Below, piece after piece: positions 45,006 through 58,418 of a stretch of DNA of 64,000 nucleotides; the stretch's first letter is position 1; each line of letters opens with the position of its first letter. The stretch is from contig CM114274.1 of assembly GCA_050084515.1 (NCBI GenBank), forward strand, positions 31,806,001 through 31,870,000, in the 5' to 3' direction. The position numbers and the translations under genes are program-made. The notes beneath the pieces are model-generated. The model was not told the DNA's origin. It ran no database searches and worked only from the letters and a program-made list of their open reading frames with translations. The stretch comes from Blasia pusilla (lineage: Eukaryota > Marchantiophyta > Marchantiopsida > Blasiales).

Positions 45006-48000
45006 ATGGCTGACAATGAGGACCATTTTGGATCTAGCAGTTCTGATTCAGTAGTGGTACCTAATCCTGAGAGTCGGTGGGCACAACAACAAAGTTTACC
45101 TGGGTGGCGCCTGAAGAATGAGGTTATACCACTCACTGAAGGTCAACATGGCAGAGATGAAGGGCTTAGTGCAGACGGAGGTGAGGATTCCAAGCGGAAA
45201 TCAAGCAACCCTTCAGAGGATGTGGATGACGAAGGTGGGCTGGAATTGAGTTTAGGCCTGTCACTTGGTGGATCCATCTCCAAAGCAAAACCAAAAAATG
45301 GATTGAAAGAAGTTGGTGGAGTTGGAGGTGATCAAAGAGTTGGTGAGAAAAGAAATGATGACACTTCGTCCAATAGCTCATATGGCAAAGAGCAAAAGGG
45401 AATAACTAGGAGATCCAGTGAAGGAAGTCCATATCGTACTCAGGCATTTTGGCAGGAGTTTGGGGTCTCTCGGGATGGTCAACAGGAGGAGAAGTTGAAG
45501 GGCTCTGATGCCCATGTACATGAAAGGCATACCCAGAGCACTCATTCATCTCCTATCTCATCTCTTTCTTCCCTCTCTTCTTCAGTGCCTAGTCGACCAT
45601 CCTTGAATGTAGGCCTGCCAGATACTTGGCGATCAGCAGAGAATTCTGGAGTGGAAGAACCAAAGGCAGTTCTTGCCCACCAGTTCTGGCAGTCAATACA
45701 AGAGAAGGCCTCGCAAGCAGTCCAGGCGAAGGTGGGAGATGAGTCACCTCTTTTCACAGACCTGTCTGGGCCGCCCACTCATGGGGTTGATGGTGGAGCA
45801 TCGTGGGCTTGCTTTGGGCAGGGTGGGGTAGCAATGCCCCTTCTAGATGGGTTTAGAGAAGTGGGAGAAGGGCTGTCGAGGTCATCCTTTCCACCCAGTG
45901 GGAAGAATAATGTAATGCAAACTATATCTACTAGCACAAACACTGCAGGTCAGCTTGGAGGTGATGGGATGCAACAGCAGCAATTATTGGGGACTGAGAG
46001 CTCACCCAAAGATGAAAGCATAATGACAGCGTCAGAGCAAAGGCATGGGTTGGATGCTGTAGAACAACAAAAGAAACAGAGGAAGCAAGAAGCCCGGAAG
46101 AAGAGAAAGGCTGTCATGGAGGAGCAAAAGTTGCAAAAGAAAGCCAAGAAAGAGGACGAGGGTAGAGAAATTCCTGGACCGATTCTGAAGCAAGGTTCCA
46201 GGCCTGATACTCCTCCCTTGGTGTCAAAAGTATCCTCAATTGCACTGCCTCGAGAGGCCTCTCCTCCAGATAATCAAGAAGCAGTGAGCGCAAATCCAGT
46301 ATTCCGCAGACCAACCAATGGTCTGTGGTCACGTGGGCCCGTGTGGGAGGGCCTAGTACCAGAGAAGCCACAAGAGAAAGGTAGTATTCTTGACCAAAAT
46401 GATGAGGGTAAGCAGTTGCTTGAGATACGGCAAGCTCTGCAACGTGAAAGAGACAGGGCAGCAAAGGACAAGGGATGGGAAGTGGAGATGGAGAGTGACA
46501 GTGAACCGAGACCAGGGGACAGTGAGCGAAGAAGTCCTGCCGATGGTGGATTCAGGCAGACATACAAAGGAGAAGAAACTCTCAGGTCTCAATCAGGTGG
46601 TAGCCATAACAGCAGTTCTCATGAAGCTTCTGTTGCTGTTTCTTTGCCAGTTGGAAGTGGGGCAGACTCGCACAAAGTGACCAGTCATTCTGGCTATCAA
46701 ATGTCAGGTGTGCTGCCAGAAAATAAGGAGATGGTTCCCAAAGGACTGCCAGATCTCAACGGGATTCAAAAGAGAGGCTGTGACAATGCACAATCTTCCT
46801 CTGAGAGGGACAGACCCTTTGTCTCAGCCAGTCTGGAACAACCAGACAACAATGAAGAACGCAGTAGATTTGATATGAGGGTCGGGGAGGCTCCTCCAAT
46901 TAAGCCAGAGGCTGGAAACAGGCCTAGCGCAGTTCTCATAGCTGGATCAAATCCTGCCTCCGGCCCAATTATTACAATGGGTGCATATCCACACTCTTCT
47001 CCCTTCCCTGTTGTGCATGTGCCATACCCTTTTCCCATTCCAGTTGCTAGTGCAAATGGGATGCCTTTTCCCATGCCTTTTCCTTTCCCCTATGTGATGC
47101 AGTTTGGGTCTTGTGCTGATTCTTCTGGGCAAGAACGAACTGGCACTCTTCCTTTGCCAACCTCATTCCAGGTTCCTCCAAATTTTCCACAGTATCCAGT
47201 TCCAGCAGATGTGCCCCCGAATTGGAGTCCAGTGCTTCGTCCACAAGCAACCCCCCCGCACTCTCCTCCCAGGTCTTTAGCCAGGAGCTCATCTGGCATG
47301 CCGGATGAAGATGTTAGAAGTTTTCAAGGTCTGACTCTTCTCACATTTCTCTCCCCTTTCCTTAAAATGTTGGCCACTTCTGATTTTCCATCCTCTCTGA
47401 AATCGTGGGTCTATTCAGATCATTCTTTTGAATCTTGTGCAGTAGACCTAAAATGCAAGGTCGTCAATCCAGTATGGTAGTTGAAAATTAATCAAACAAG
47501 TAAGTTTACAAACTTGGTCTATGTTTTTAGGGATTGTTTTATAGTGGGGGTTGTCATGACTGTCAAGTATCTCACTCTCTGATATTTTTCAGGAAGTAGA
47601 CGTGGTGAAGATGTGAAAAGAGCATCTCCTGTCAAGGATAATCCAACTCCAAGTGCTGGTAATCCGGTGCTCAGAGCATCCCCCCTTGGGAGTGTACAAG
47701 CCCAATCTGGAGCTTTTTCACGACTGCGGACCTCTCTTAGTGTTCCAGCAAGCCCTCCACCGACACCTCAGTTTGGACCGATCCGAACAAGGTCAGGAGA
47801 GGTTTTTCTTTACCAGGATGGTGCTAGCGTTACCAGCAATACTGCTTTTGCAAGCCTGGTAGCCGCTGTGGAGGCTTCCCAAGGTCTCTCTGCAGCTATT
47901 GCATCTGTTTCGAGTGCTTCAAATAAGCAACCTTTAATTCAACGCGCAGGTAGTGGTGTGAAACTCGAGCGGACATCGTCTCGTGACATCGTCTCGGATG

Positions 48001-48497
48001 GCATGGAGGAAACAAGCATTGTGACTAGTACTAGTAAGGTATCAAGTCACCAAGGAGAACCATCTCAAGTGGAATCTATATCGAGGACATCTAACAACAA
48101 TGAAGGGGAAGTCCAATTCTCCCATGGGAATGCATTTCAGCAAGGGACAACTCAATCCATTCCCTTATCTGAGGGACTTATCAATCAAGTGGGCCAAGAA
48201 GCATCCAGTCTAAAGCCGGGGATTGCAGCAGGCCAGATGTTTGGTGGCAGTGGATCATCGCCTGATCTACCCTGGGTGACATGTACAGGTGCTGGACCAA
48301 ATGGGAAGACTATATCTGGTGTCCTTTATAGATACAATAAAGGACAAGTTAGAATAGTATGTGCTTGTCATGGGCGGCATATGACACCGAGTGAGTTTGT
48401 GCAACATGCTGGAAATGTGGATCTCTCAAATCCAGAGAAAAATATTGTGGTAGGTCCGTTTACTTTAGGAACTCAAGCAGCTTCGGCCCAAGGATAA
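45006..48497 (+). CDS. NINJA: NINJA-family protein (TOPLESS adaptor for JAZ/ABI5-type repressors)
   Basis: Nuclear adaptor that links JAZ proteins to the TOPLESS co-repressor and so keeps jasmonate genes off. Two coding exons, 45006-47328 and 47593-48497, join to 1,075 residues; the intron 47329-47592 splits a Gly codon (Q-G-S-R-R). Domain A: EAR motif LELSLGLSLGG at residues 79-89. Middle: basic NINJA-B-like segment KKQRKQEARKKRKAVMEEQ at about 355-385 and GLWSRGPVWEG at about 438. A hydrophobic Pro/Phe-rich stretch (HVPYPFPIPVASANGMPFPMPFPF) lies at about 663-690. Domain C, the JAZ-binding end, at about 1000-1066: DLPWVTCTGAGPNGKTISG, LYRY, IVCACHGRHMTPSEFVQHAG and VVGPF. No stops. The length is more than twice the flowering-plant norm, with Ser/Gln-rich expansion. 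AFP proteins share these domains, but the length and basic segment favour NINJA. Confidence 0.93.
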
Positions 48498-51400
48498 AGC
48501 AGAGACTCATACTAGCGGTTAGTGACTGGATTTTCAGGAACCAATGTAGACAAACCAATTGGGGAAGGGATATGTACAATTTTCACGGAGTGACCGAGCC
48601 TTGGAATGGCCAGGGGATCTACGTGGGCCTTTAATGGCTTATAGAGCGACTTCCAAATGTATGTTATGTGGCTGACGAGTGTGTAAACTAGGTGCCTATT
48701 CGAGATGGTGGAAAACCCCTCAAAGTTTGGGTAATTGTATATATAGGTCGTGCCCAAATGTACCAGAGAAGCTGTAGAGTTCCAAGTCACAAAGTTTTAC
48801 ATGACAGTGGATATGCTGGGGGTGGATTATTCCTGGAGAAGGGATTAACTAGATGTATCAGTGGCTTCAATGCGTCCCCTTAGTCTTTGGTGAGGTCTTA
48901 GACCGTCCTGTATATGTGAGTATTGTGTCACTTGTGCACTCTGCAAAACTAGTTTCTTTCTAGCTTTGTTATCTGTGCACTGGAGTAGCCCCGCAGCAGT
49001 GCCCTGGAAGTGGAGCTATTTTGGTCAACGAGCTGGAGGATTAAATGGTTTGGATTAAATGGTTTGTCTGGTCCCTTGTCTAGTGTAGGTAGTGGAAGGG
49101 CTGTAATTAGGTTAGTGTGGCCGGTGGATTTAGCCTAGGACTCACAACATAATAGTTGGATTGTTGATATGTGCCAGTCATCCGCAGCGGATGGTTTGCA
49201 ACTTGTATCATTCACTTCCTGGTCATCATGCCACGAAGTTAAGGTCGTATCCTTTTCGAAAAGAATCGGGAAAAGCTATATGTGTGGTTTGTGGAAATGG
49301 TTGTCAGTTTGTACATTGTATGGGCCTTGGCGCAAAATTTGGAATCTAAGTGTCGGTGAGAATTCCATTTTTCTCATGTCTCTGACCAAAAATATCCCGA
49401 TACGGTAATGGGAAATAGTGCAGTGCGCCGTGCCTGCGGTCAGCGATGTCTTTGGCGGTGTGGGAGATATCGCGATTATTGCGACCTTTGACGCACAGCG
49501 GAGGTTTGAGACAATCCGCTTCTATTCTCTTTCATGCGGCTCTGCTGAAATCGTCATACATGCTATCGCAGTGGTCGGAGTCACTAGCAGTTGTCGCGCA
49601 GAACACAGGGCGTTCTGATTGTATGATACGTATTCTAACGCCCAGACAAAGGGATTGCTACAGGACGCAACGAGATCCTGGCGTCAAACCGTTTGTCCTA
49701 TCGAGAACCAGAATGCAAAAGGAGACGTACCTTCTGACATCGAAAGTGAAATTTGGTGGAGAGAACCGTTATGCATGATCACTGCACCAGTGCAGCCCAT
49801 CAGCGAGGCCCTTGTGGCTTGTGGTCCCTCTCCGGGGACCAAGCAGAGGTTCAGGCTTGAGCTGCGAACCCGAAGGCGTTCGTGCAAATTGGTCGAGTCT
49901 ACAGCTGACAGCGCTGGTTGTTATCACAGACTGGAGACACTGGATTCTGGACCGGGTTGTGGCGAGATCCAACATCTCCTCTGTTCGCCTAACAAATTCG
50001 CGCACAACGTGAGAGATAAAAATGACCACGATATGCAGAGGATGCAGTCTGGCGGTGAGCGCTTCGCAGACGAATCCACGTTCGGGAACTCATTTTGATC
50101 ACATCAGCTACTTCTGGGAAAGAGGAAGGGTAGGACCGACAGCTCATCCATTTCAAACATAGACAACATTCCATTCAAACCAGGCGTGCTGCACCAGAAA
50201 TAACAAGGCGCCTGAAAGGATAAAATCGAGGAGAAGAAAGCCCTCCGCGTGAAAGAACTCGCTGATAGTTGAATGTAACACACATGCGAGCTCTCTTACT
50301 TCTCAACTATTCAATTTTAAAACAGGATGCAACTGCCAATTTGAGGAGGATGGAAAGGGAAAACAGGTCAGTTTGAGTGGCCTCGGAATTTGAGCACGAG
50401 TACGCGGAGAAGAAAAGGTCATTTCGAGTCGGAAAAAGGAGTGAGGAGAGAAGAAAACAGATCTTCACGATTTGATTTGGAATTTGAAAAGGGTGATAAG
50501 TCCTTTTCGATGCTTACTCTGAAGTCGCATCTTCTCCGTAGATCTTCCAACGATATGAGTCGCATGTTTCTTCTCCATGCACAAGAATTTAAATTCAATC
50601 AGCTAATACTAGTGTTAAAGCCGTTGCAAAAACGGGCCATTAAATCGTATTGCCCGAATGAATAAAGAAAATCCCCACATTCAATGTGTCAAATATCAAG
50701 AAGGTACTTCAAGATCCCCGTATGCATTGAATAAAGAGAGATGTTATTTGAAAATATTAGGGCCATTCACTGCCGGAGTTGGGAGGTCCCCGGGAGTCCT
50801 GGCAACGGCGAATGCCTTCTGAAGAAACAGGCACCTACACACGGCTCCCGTTTGAAGAAACAGGTATCTACACACGGCTTCCGTTTATGGGAATGGAAAC
50901 TTTTAGGGACGTTCGAAAAAGATTTTTCTCCTCTTTCTGGCAATATCAATTTTAAATTCTTGTTTATAAGAAGTTATTATTATTATTCAATAAAGTCCTG
51001 TGGACTACACGGGAATTTCGTCCCCGTATTTGTTACGTGAAAGGAAATGAGTGGCCCTATTTTTAGTTTTTAGAAACCATAACTTATTGCATCTTTTCCA
51101 TTCATATGTATTTATATTCTTAATTGAGGATGAGAGGTTATGATGTGACGAAAGTCTCTTATAAAATATGTGAAAATTTTTTTTCAAAAGAAAAATCTAG
51201 GTATCATATTATCTCCTAAGGAAAAGAAGTAAGATTAATCATTAAATTATTTGGTTATGAATGAATGAAATATTTAATAGTTTGATCTATTTCAAAATTG
51301 TAAGAAGGGAGGCTCTTCATTCAATAAACAAATACCCTTAAAATTGAAGCATCATAATGGAATGATAAGAGAAACATCTCTTTGACAATACTAATAATTC

Positions 51401-51580
51401 GTAGTTAAGAGTGTATGGGCTCCACGCAGATCTAGTATGGGGATCTCCACACAATAAGGATTGCGGGCTCATCATAACCCAAAATGCGAAGGTATGGTAG
51501 TTGTGCAAAATTTTGGTTAGAAGCGCAGATAACAAGCAAACTATGATCCACACTCCACGATATAGTAGCAATGTCCGGAG
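48498..51580. other. 3' flank of the NINJA-like gene; no further gene supported
   Basis: The 3' untranslated part probably extends some hundred bases past 48497. Between 49,400 and 50,100 frames are open on both strands (the longest, 159 codons, at 49619-50098) without recognisable domains. From 50,900 the sequence turns AT-rich with no signature. A short direct duplication occurs at 50825-50880 (GAAGAAACAGG.. then TACACACGGCT.CCGTTT, twice). Confidence 0.45.
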
Positions 51581-51582
51581 AA

Positions 51583-51790
51583 CCGGGGTTACGTGTTGAG
51601 CTGGCCGGTAGAAATTGAGAATTTCCGATTGAGTTCGTCACTTACCGGCCAAAAACCGAGGGTTCAGGGAGGGTGTCCTTTGTATTCGTATCTGTTTAGC
51701 CGGCTGGAGAGACGAAAACTTCCAAAATTTCCGCTCGGTTTTGTAGAGACCGGAAATGTACCGGTTGTCACGAAAAAACTACCGGGACCA
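51583..51790 (+). repeat. Dispersed repeat, copy 2 of 2
   Basis: Same sequence as 9434-9655 with scattered changes: GAGAACCGGGGTTACGTGTT, GGGTTCAGGGAGGGTGTCCTTTG, GTTTAGCCGGCTGGA and TGTACCGGTTGTCACGAAAA are shared. Contains CCGG four or more times. Non-coding, class unknown. Confidence 0.85.
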
Positions 51791-53174
51791 TGTATAGTAG
51801 TAGATTGCACATGCTTGTGTAGATAAGTGATTATGCACATCATTATGGGGCTCCATTCTTCCTCCCAAGTGTGTTTATGATATTTGGCATTGATAACAAT
51901 TGACACTATAATAATATCACAATAATATCACGAAGAACGATTTCAAGTTGTGCTTGCCCTGTTTCAATCACGTGGACTTCTACAGCAGTAACTGAAACAG
52001 ATAGAACCTAGAAAACTCGACCAAAATCGCACCTCTCACACGAGATTTATACAACAACCTTCCACCCTCGTGTTTACAAAAACCTGAGATGCAATGTGTC
52101 CGAGGTGTGGAGATGAAAAATTTATAAAAGAGAGACTCTTAAACAACAAGTTAAAATAACGGAAAATTTATGGCTTTCATTTGGGAGAGACATTCCAACT
52201 AATATGGTGGGAGGTGAACATGGTTAGATATTTTGAACATATAACAAATTTCAGATTATGGAAACTTGATCTAAAAGATTTACATGTTGGCTATTTTCGT
52301 AGGCATATTCAGAAATGAATTTGTGACGATGGAAATCTGATCTTTAAAATTTCAGGTCACCTCTCTCTTGTGCATTTGACATTTTTTAGGGAATTGAACA
52401 CCCAGAAAATTTAAATGAAATTTTGTTGAATATTTCGGGTTTGAATATTTGTGGTGGCAGACATATCATAGAAAAACTTTCCTATTAGATATTTCGGGTT
52501 GAATATTTTTTGAGGAAAAAAGTTGATCCATAAACTTCACAATCCAATAATTCCCCATCAACCCAACACACGAAGAACGAACATAAATGAAACCTTTTTG
52601 AGGTTTAAAAATAAGAATAAAGTGGATTTACGTTAAGAAACATTTTGCAGTTCTTAATTTTGATATAAAAGTCTTTAAAATAATATAGTAAGTCAAAAAT
52701 TAATTACGAAAATGTGTTCGTATGAGAAAAAACTCTTAGATTTCTCCAAATAGGAGTGTGAGTATCCGCAAGCCAAACAAGCATGCCACGCTGTATCGCC
52801 AAGCGCCATGTCATGGACACGGAGGCGCAACAGACAACGTTTCACAATGGAATCCTCAGCCACGTCTCGTTGGGATGAAAACGTAGCACTGCTCACGAAC
52901 TTAGGTTTTCCACGTCAGACCTTCCGAAGTGGTATTTGGTCACTGAAAACTGAGATTTAGGGTTTCGGAGCGTTTAGAGCTTGAGCAACGACAGATCCAC
53001 TGAACAATTGGGAAGGAAAAGCCGTATTCTGACGCTTTTGATGCAAAGAGGAGGGATGTGTGATGGAAGCGGAATTTTGTTACGTGCAGCGTGATAGGCG
53101 GTAGTTGGAGGAGGGCTTCAATGAGTTCAGAGGTCTAAACCTCCGAGGTGGAGTGGTGAGGTTGTAGAAAAAAC
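51791..53174. other. Upstream flank and leader of the EF-Tu gene
   Basis: AT-rich to about 52,700, then more mixed. There is a small internal repeat of GAATATTTCGGGTTGAATATTT near 52430-52510. The transcription start is probably within 52,900-53,150 and the leader may be unspliced. I see no other gene. Confidence 0.45.
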
Positions 53175-56100
53175 ATGGCTGTTTCACGTGCTGGCGCATT
53201 GCGTTCTATCTTGCGGTTCTCGGGCCCGCGTCCCGTGGTAGTGAGTTCGTTGCATGGTTTAGCCGGGAATGTACATCAATCTGGAGAATTGCATGCGGTG
53301 GGCGAAAGCCGACATTCTGGATGGGGCGCAGTTCAAAGAGGAATATGGCCCAAGAGGCCTATGGCCACTTTTGTCAGAACGTAAGTGTTTGTGTGCTCGT
53401 AGATCATTCTGAGGGATTGGGTCATAGTGTGAATTTTCCTCGTGGCTTCTTCGGCGACCCTTCTGAGTTGCACTTTCCTACTGAGATGAATTTCCCTTGA
53501 GCTTCGTGATCAAGCCCTTCAAGATAGATGATTGGACACGCAATAATTTTCAGCTCTCTTACTCTAGTAGTCAGGTAAACCTTTTCGTTCGGCGATTAGC
53601 AGATTGCCTTGATCGCAATCAGTCGACATGGATACTGTCGATGCGGAAGGAATCACACATAAATTATGGATTATTGCACTGAACATTAAACGTAAGCTGG
53701 ACGAGAGAAAGTAGAGTCAAGTAGATCGGAGAGAAAACGACCCGCAGAAGATTGTGCCATACTTCACACTGATATACACCGTGCCACTGCCAGAATTAAT
53801 TGCATAGAATTTACCTCCACGGGTCATTCCATTTTTATCCCACAGCACAATTTCAACGTTTGGTCAAGCTGTTGAGCAAGATCGTTGTTCGATCAAGTCT
53901 TATTCTCTCTGCTAGATTGTGATGTGTACATTTTATTTTGCTAACCTTTCACGTTGTCGTCTCTAGGAAACCACATTTAAACATCGGTACAATTGGACAT
54001 GTTGATCACGGAAAAACGACTCTCACTGCAGCAATTACGAGGGTCAGTCAGTCTTATAAGCGTTTGAATTACGTGGAAACCACTTCTACTAATTATATTA
54101 TCATGATTTTTTAACAGTCTTGAGAGTCATAAATTTTTTTTTAGAGATGTCAGTATTGTTGTCTCCATTGAACATGTCGGCTGCCACTTGGTCGTACGCT
54201 TTGTGCAGAAATTAGGCCAAGTCATAATAGATTGGCAGGAATTCTACATTTTTTGGTCAATCCATATTGCCACCGACTTCATAAAGTGTACTATCTTGTT
54301 CAATTGGGCATAAGCAGGTACTTTCTGATGAGGGTCGCGCTAAGGCTGTTGCTTTTGATGAGATTGACAAAGCCCCAGAAGAGAAGGCCCGTGGTATTAC
54401 AATTGCAACAGTAAGTATTTGAATCGTCTGGTTTTTGTGGGCAATTTTGTATCTTTTGTACTTGAGTTGGGGAAACAGGCAGTGCTAGAGTAGTTGAGTC
54501 AAAGCATTTATACAAGTCACGTTGGTATGAACGGGTCCGCACAGTTTGTATGAAACATACTGACTATTTTAGAACTAATGTGATAAGGCACATGTGGAGT
54601 ATGAGACAGCAAACCGCCATTATGCACATGTGGATTGTCCAGGGCATGCAGATTATGTGAAGGTAAGATGTGTTACTTTCTTGGTTCTGTAATCACATAG
54701 CCCAGCCTCAATGTTGTTATGAAAGAGTTCTCTGACAAGGGTTTAATTTGCTCCTTGCTCGATGGGTAGTATCAGAGAAGAGCAAATCTGCAAACGGGGG
54801 GTGATGAGTTTTGGGTTTTCTATTGATGAAAAATTTTCCTCAATAGATCCACAAGTCCTAGTTGACAGTCATGATGGGCCTCCAAAGCCTCTGATTCTGG
54901 AAAGGTATTCCTCAATGAAGTCTGTTTAGTTTCAGCACAAACAATAGTCACTCTTGGAGTACTTGAGGAAGTCAATTCATCTACTTGCTCAAAAACGCAC
55001 ACACATTTCACTGTGCATCATGGCAAGGATGATACGCAGCAAAATTTCCTTCTGAACACCATGACCAACCTATCTGCTATTCCATAGTTCTTAGCTAGAA
55101 AGACATCTTTGTCAAATAGCATGATTGTTCAGTACCTGAGTGGTGGCATCTGTTTATGGATCAACAGCTTTACTTTGTGACTTTTGTTCCTTTCAGAACA
55201 TGATCACAGGTGCAGCACAAATGGATGGAGGGATTTTAGTGGTCTCTGCCCCTGATGGACCGATGCCGCAGACTAAGGAGCATATCCTCCTTGCCCGTCA
55301 GGTGACTTTTGGCTCAACAATTGATGAATTGCTCCGATCCTACAAAAATACACAGCTAACCCAGATGGAGATTTAGTTGAGGGTTCTATGCATAGGTTTT
55401 GCATTTGATGCGATCCGGGTTTGCAGAGCTAACGAGATTAAATGTGGCAATTTTGAATGGGCACATATATCTCATTCCTTCCAATTACTTGTTGGGAAGT
55501 TAAACTACATATGAATTTACCAATTCCAAGCAAGTGGTCTCCCTTGTTGTACAGTTCTCTTAGTGCCTTCTGCTGACATTTTACTGTGGTCAGGTTGGGG
55601 TTCCATCTTTGGTTTGCTTTTTGAACAAGGTAGACGCAGTTGATGATGAAGAGCTGTTGGAGCTTGTTGAGATGGAACTTCGAGGTAAGGCAGAAGAATG
55701 AGGGTTGTAGAATGTTACATGGTGTTTTCAAGTGCATCTGCCGTACCTAAGGCCAGAGAGTTGTTCTTCTTTGGGCTTCAATTCTTTCTTCCCGAGGTCT
55801 AATGGACCATTGTTTTGAGCGTAATTTGTACGCCCTGGTAGAATCATCCTAAGTTGAGGGTCTTCATGTATAGAATGTCCTTCTGAAGGATCTTTTCAGT
55901 TAAGGATGTAATGTCTGCTTATATCTTCTTCCAAAGATCACAACGCATTTACCTCATTGACTTGTAACTGCACTGGAAGTTTTCATCAATCTATGGTGGT
56001 TGTTTGTCAGTAGTTGTTTCTGCAGAGTACGTAGGTTGGATATTAAGTACTGAGACCTGGCTAGTTTTTGAAGTTTTGGCAGTTAGACTGTAGTTTTGGG

Positions 56101-58418
56101 ATGAGGAAGAGGGCATGAATTTTCCTGTGTTGCTTCTTTTGATTGCACAGTTCTCAAACACCTCCAGTTAGCTGAGGGGGTCTATATTGTGAAAGGATTT
56201 GGTCTTGATGTGGTGATTGTACTAACTTATCTTTTGAATTTAATGCAGAGTTGCTTACATTTTACAAATTTCCTGGTGATGATATCCCCATAGTCAGGGG
56301 ATCTGCATTGGCAGCCCTTCAAGGAACCAATGATGAGCTGGGCAAGAATGCCATTCTAAAGTTGATGGATGCTGTAGATGCTTATATTCCTGAGCCTGTG
56401 CGCTCCCTTGATAAACCATTCCTGCTACCCATTGAAGATGTCTTCTCCATCCAGGTATTGGCTGAAGATCTGTTGAAAAATTACAAAATGTGTTATAGTT
56501 TGGGGACAGATACCCGCATTCATCAACAGTTGCTTAGTACTCAGATCTGGTTTACTTGTGAAAAAAGGAGATCATTCTGCAGCTGAAGCAGACATTACCT
56601 CAAGATGTTTTAAAATTGTGCAACTTGTCTATAAATTCCCACTTCACAGATTTGTTTCGTTGGTATCGTGGCTCAACAGGGGCGAGGAACAGTGGTTACA
56701 GGACGGGTTGAGCAGGGCATCGTGAAAGTAGGAGACGAAGTGGAAATCGTGGGCCTGAAGCAGGTCTGTCATAGAGCCTTCTCTGATTGTGGCCTTGAAA
56801 CTGTAAGTAAAAATGTAGGGATGCATATTGTGTATAGTACCTTCTATTTATGTCTTATCACAATACTTTCTATGCAGGGACCCCCATTCAAGACCACAAT
56901 CACGGGTGTGGAAATGTTCAAGAAACAACTTGACCAGGGCCAGGTACGGCCATTCCCTTGAACCTAAAGTGGATACACCTAATCGCAGCAGTGATTGGGA
57001 TACAATGTATTGGTGCTGCTAAAGAGATTCTCCTTGCCCTTACATTGAGGTGGGAGGTGAGCTGCAAGTGTTCTTACTCATGTGTTTAATGTGCATGCTA
57101 AATATGTCTTGAGATGGGGATTTGTAATTGTTGTTCGTTGGTTGACAGGCAGGAGATAATGTTGGATTGCTCATGCGGGGAATCAAACGCGAGGATGTGC
57201 AGAGAGGACAGGTGAACATGTGTAGTTTGTAATTCGTTTCCTCACATTCACGCAGAGAAAATTGGTCTCCGAAATAGCTTGTGGAGATTGACTTGTTGGA
57301 GGCTGTATGTGATGGTGGCATGTCTGCTTATTTTTCAGTACTGTATTGATGCTTGAAGGCTTTGTTGTAGATGGTTGTCAGGCTTCTGGCAGTAACCGAA
57401 GAAAATTACAATCCCCGGTGGGGTTGTTGCGTTAGATGAATATGAGTTTGTGAAATAATGTTTGAATGTTCTCCTTATCTCCTGTTATCTCCTTAGGTGA
57501 GTGGTCATGTTGGGGATGTTCATTTGATTCATTGGTCACCCTCTGTGTCAGTGATTTTTCCTTCTTTGAAATTTGAACCGTATTGGGCTTCAATATCTAG
57601 CTGGTGTGTGAATTCTATTGTAGCTCTTTTTGAAGGTAGGCTTCCACACGTCTGGAAGGTTCGTAATCTCATGTGGACCAAACCATTTGGTGAATCTGGA
57701 ATTGATTTTCAATTAGCTGTTGGCCCAGCATTCAACATTTTCTTCCTTACATTTAGACTAAGCTCAAGCTTACACCATCTCTGCAGGTCGTTTGTAAACC
57801 GGGATCAGTCAAAACATCTCAAAAATTTGAGGCAGAGATTTATGTTTTGACAAAAGAGGAAGGAGGTCGCCACACTGCCTTCTTTTCAAATTACCGCCCA
57901 CAGTTTTATTTGCGAACTGCGGATGTGACTGGAAAAGTGGAACTTCCAGAACATATCAAGATGGTGATGCCTGGTGACAACATTACCGCAAATTTTGAGC
58001 TAATCACTCCAGTGCCAATTGATTTAGGTGGGTCTCATATCCCTTCATCTTTTCAATTCTGATGGGTGATTGAAAAGATGGACTAGAGATTGCACTCATT
58101 AACTAGTGCCTGTCGTAGCCTTGCGACCATAGACCCGGTACCCTGGTTCGACGGTGCTTGAGACGGATGGGTGTCGAGAGAGGAAGAAGTGAAGAAGGTG
58201 CCATATGAGAGGAGGGAGACACTCTCATATAGTGTGAGATGGACTAGAGAAGTGAAGGATATTGGTATTGATGTACAGTGGTAACAGGAGCCTCTGCAGA
58301 ACTTGTGTGAAAATCTTATTGAACTGCCAATTTCACTTCAATTGCAGGTCAACGCTTTGCTCTCAGGGAAGGAGGTAGGACAGTTGGGGCAGGAGTTGTT
58401 TCCAAGGTTTTGGGTTGA
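53175..58418 (+). CDS. TUFM: Mitochondrial translation elongation factor Tu
   Basis: GTPase that brings aminoacyl-tRNA to the mitochondrial ribosome. Twelve exons: 53175-53380, 53967-54042, 54318-54410, 54588-54662, 55197-55301, 55594-55684, 56249-56454, 56680-56763, 56878-56943, 57149-57211, 57787-58027, 58348-58418; 458 residues, normal length. Exon 1 is an Arg/Ser-rich, acid-poor presequence of about 68 residues for mitochondrial import. G-domain: G1 [10 protein letters not shown]2 RGITI, G3 DCPGHADY, G4 NKVD, G5 SAL. Domain 2 has [13 protein letters not shown]; domain 3 has GMRH-type contacts in [10 protein letters not shown] and ends VSKVLG. I chose the acceptor at 56679 over a possible one at 56649 because SIQ must be followed directly by GRGTV. 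All introns GT-AG, no stops. The Ile/Phe-rich '[10 protein letters not shown]' segment and the presequence favour a mitochondrial over a plastid protein. The last intron contains a LINE-tail fragment. Confidence 0.97.
58085..58235 (-). mobile_element. LINE 3'-tail fragment inside the last EF-Tu intron
   Basis: The reverse complement matches 8621-8765: CACTATATGAGAGTGTCTCC, CTCATATG, CTTCTTCACTT, GTCTCAAGCACC and TTAATGAGT. It lies within the intron 58028-58347 of the EF-Tu gene, in antisense to it. It is non-coding and leaves the splice sites intact. Confidence 0.8.

Noticed and set aside
47329-47480. C-terminal extension of the first NINJA exon
   Set aside because: A donor at 47329 and an acceptor at 47592 restore the frame into the conserved C domain; the extension has no similarity to the family.
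49619-50098. 159-codon plus-strand frame downstream of NINJA
   Set aside because: No recognisable family, and open frames on the other strand in the same place; not supported as a gene.
56650-56679. Nine to ten extra codons ([10 protein letters not shown]) at the start of EF-Tu exon 8
   Set aside because: EF-Tu requires SI(Q)-GRGTV to be contiguous, so the acceptor at 56678-56679 is right; the upstream AG is an alternative at best.
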